Shown here one piece after another: positions 6,104 to 7,058 of a stretch of 7,058 nucleotides of DNA (its first letter is position 1; every line of letters begins with the position of its first letter). Below the pieces are notes generated by a model. That model saw only the letters and a list, made by a program, of their open reading frames with translations. It was not told where the DNA came from and searched no databases. The stretch is from an uncultured Acetobacteraceae bacterium (GTDB taxonomy: Bacteria; Pseudomonadota; Alphaproteobacteria; Acetobacterales; Acetobacteraceae), in assembly GCA_937930165.1 (NCBI GenBank), contig CALGVL010000173.1, forward strand, positions 1-7,058, in the 5' to 3' direction. Position numbers and translations under genes: made by a program.

Positions 6104-7058
6104 TCAGAGATAATGCTCAGTCAGCGGCCTGAAGCCGTTGAAGAACTGGCTGGCATAGCTGGTCACATAGGCCCCGGTGGCCAGCAGCTCCACCCGGTCC
6201 CCGGCCTCCAGCGCCAGGGGCAGGCGGTAATTGGACTTCTCGTAGAGCGTGTCGGTGCTGTCGCAGGTGGGGCCGGCGATGGTCACGGGGCCTTCGGCAC
6301 CGCCGTCATGCGGGGTGCGGAAGGCGTATTTGATCGCCTCGCCCTCGGTCTCCGCCAGTCCACCGAAGCGGCCGATATCGAGATAGACCCAGCGCACCGG
6401 ATCGTCCTTCGCCTTGCGGGAGACCAGTACGACCTCCGAGCTGATCACGCCCGCATCGCCGACGATGAAGCGGCCCGGCTCCACGACGATCTCCGGCAGG
6501 GCATTGCCGAAATGCTCAGCCATGGCGCCCATGATGGCGGCGGCAAATTCGTCGATCTCCGGCACCTCCTGCCGGTAGCGCACGGGATAGCCGCCGCCGA
6601 GATTGACCATGCGCAGCTTCACCCCGGCCTCCGCCAGGTCGGTGAAGAGCATGGCGACCTTGGCGATCGCGGCCTCATAGGCCGCAGTCCGGGTCTGCTG
6701 GCTGCCGACATGGAAGGAGATGCCGAAGGGATCGAGGCCGAGCTCGCCGGCCAGGATCATCAGCTCCTTCGCCATCTCGGCCTCGCAGCCGAATTTGCGG
6801 CTGAGCGGCCATTCGGCGCCGTCATTGCCGACCAGGATGCGGCAGTAGACGCTCGCCCCCGGGGCGGAACGGGCGAGCTTGCGCAGCTCCGCCTCCGAAT
6901 CGAAGGCGAACATGCGGACGCCGCGCTCGAAGGCCGCGCGGATCGCGCTCTCCTTCTTCACGGTATTGCCGTAGCTGATCGCCTCCGGCCGGGCGCCGGC
7001 GGCCAGGCAGGCCTCCACCTCCTCGAAGCTCGCCGCGTCGAAGCAGGAGCCGAGTCCG
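6104..7058 (-). CDS. Ornithine/lysine-type decarboxylase, fold-III PLP enzyme (Orn/DAP/Arg decarboxylase group IV), C-terminal part
   Basis: This is a cytoplasmic PLP-dependent decarboxylase, probably converting ornithine to putrescine and possibly lysine to cadaverine, the entry step to polyamines. The last 317 residues are visible. The reading frame runs open off the right edge, beginning GLGSCFDAAS, so the N-terminus with the PLP-binding lysine is missing (perhaps 60-70 residues). The GTG at 7018 is internal. Counting visible residues, HVGSQ is at 116-120 (the histidine that stacks on PLP), GGGYP at 154-158 and EPGR at 193-196 (phosphate and pyridine-nitrogen contacts). GPTCDSTD at 262-269 holds the catalytic Cys265 and substrate-contacting Asp266 contributed across the dimer. 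GAY with Tyr297 and SQFFNGF follow near the C-terminus. All expected active-site residues in view are intact. The CDS motif and short C-terminus fit ornithine/lysine decarboxylase rather than diaminopimelate decarboxylase. It ends in its own terminator upstream of an Lrp-type gene. Confidence 0.93.
   Translation of the reverse strand, partial: GLGSCFDAASFEEVEACLAAGARPEAISYGNTVKKESAIRAAFERGVRMFAFDSEAELRKLARSAPGASVYCRILVGNDGAEWPLSRKFGCEAEMAKELMILAGELGLDPFGISFHVGSQQTRTAAYEAAIAKVAMLFTDLAEAGVKLRMVNLGGGYPVRYRQEVPEIDEFAAAIMGAMAEHFGNALPEIVVEPGRFIVGDAGVISSEVVLVSRKAKDDPVRWVYLDIGRFGGLAETEGEAIKYAFRTPHDGGAEGPVTIAGPTCDSTDTLYEKSNYRLPLALEAGDRVELLATGAYVTSYASQFFNGFRPLTEHYL

Noticed and set aside
5457..6113. 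Open reading frame of 218 codons on the plus strand across the convergent gap and the Lrp-type gene
   Set aside because: It crosses the end of one real gene, a terminator hairpin and the complement of another, and shows no family resemblance.
7016..7018. GTG at 7018 as the start of the decarboxylase
   Set aside because: The frame stays open to the window edge and the upstream residues (GLGSCFDAASFEE) match the family's conserved segment, so this GTG is an internal valine.

Overview
The window is GC-rich DNA (roughly two-thirds G+C by eye) with tightly packed genes and overlapping start/stop codons. The periplasmic binding proteins carry cleavable, non-lipoprotein signal peptides, and the decarboxylase resembles alphaproteobacterial ornithine/lysine decarboxylases. 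Together these suggest a Gram-negative alphaproteobacterium, possibly a Roseomonas-like member of the Acetobacteraceae. The taxonomic placement is inference from style and family resemblance only.

Left two-thirds (1-3771, minus strand): a peptide-type (Dpp/Opp family) ABC importer operon. Read 5' to 3' on the minus strand, it consists of a family 5 periplasmic binding protein (3771-2191), a DppB-type permease (2194-1220), a DppC-type permease (1223-300) and the N-terminal 101 codons of a DppD/OppD-type ATPase (303-1, cut by the window edge). Each junction is a 4-base overlap (ATGA, ATGA, GTGA), so all four genes look translationally coupled. A second ATPase of the DppF/OppF type may lie beyond the left edge.

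Middle (3772-5561): a divergent intergenic region of about 160 bp separates the operon from a second family 5 binding protein on the plus strand (3935-5524). The two binding proteins are clear paralogues, with more than half of their residues identical by eye. The second has no transport genes of its own in view and probably shares the membrane components of the divergent operon. The divergent region holds a perfect 18-bp inverted repeat and a smaller 6-bp inverted repeat. The short gap after the second binding protein is filled by a hairpin shared with the convergent gene.

Right (5562-7058, minus strand): an Lrp/AsnC-family regulator (6026-5562), and upstream of it the C-terminal 317 residues of a fold-III PLP-dependent ornithine/lysine-type decarboxylase (7058-6104, cut by the right edge). 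A textbook intrinsic terminator follows the decarboxylase and separates it from the regulator gene. The regulator gene seems to have its own promoter very close to its start codon, possibly giving a leaderless mRNA.

Overall this is an ordinary metabolic and transport neighbourhood: solute uptake, an amino-acid-responsive regulator and polyamine or amino-acid decarboxylation. I see no phage, insertion sequence, CRISPR, tRNA or rRNA, and no evidence of a novel multi-gene system. The points worth a second look are the divergent paralogous binding proteins with the long inverted repeat between them, an EAA-loop substitution in the DppC-type permease, and the regulatory layout around the Lrp gene.
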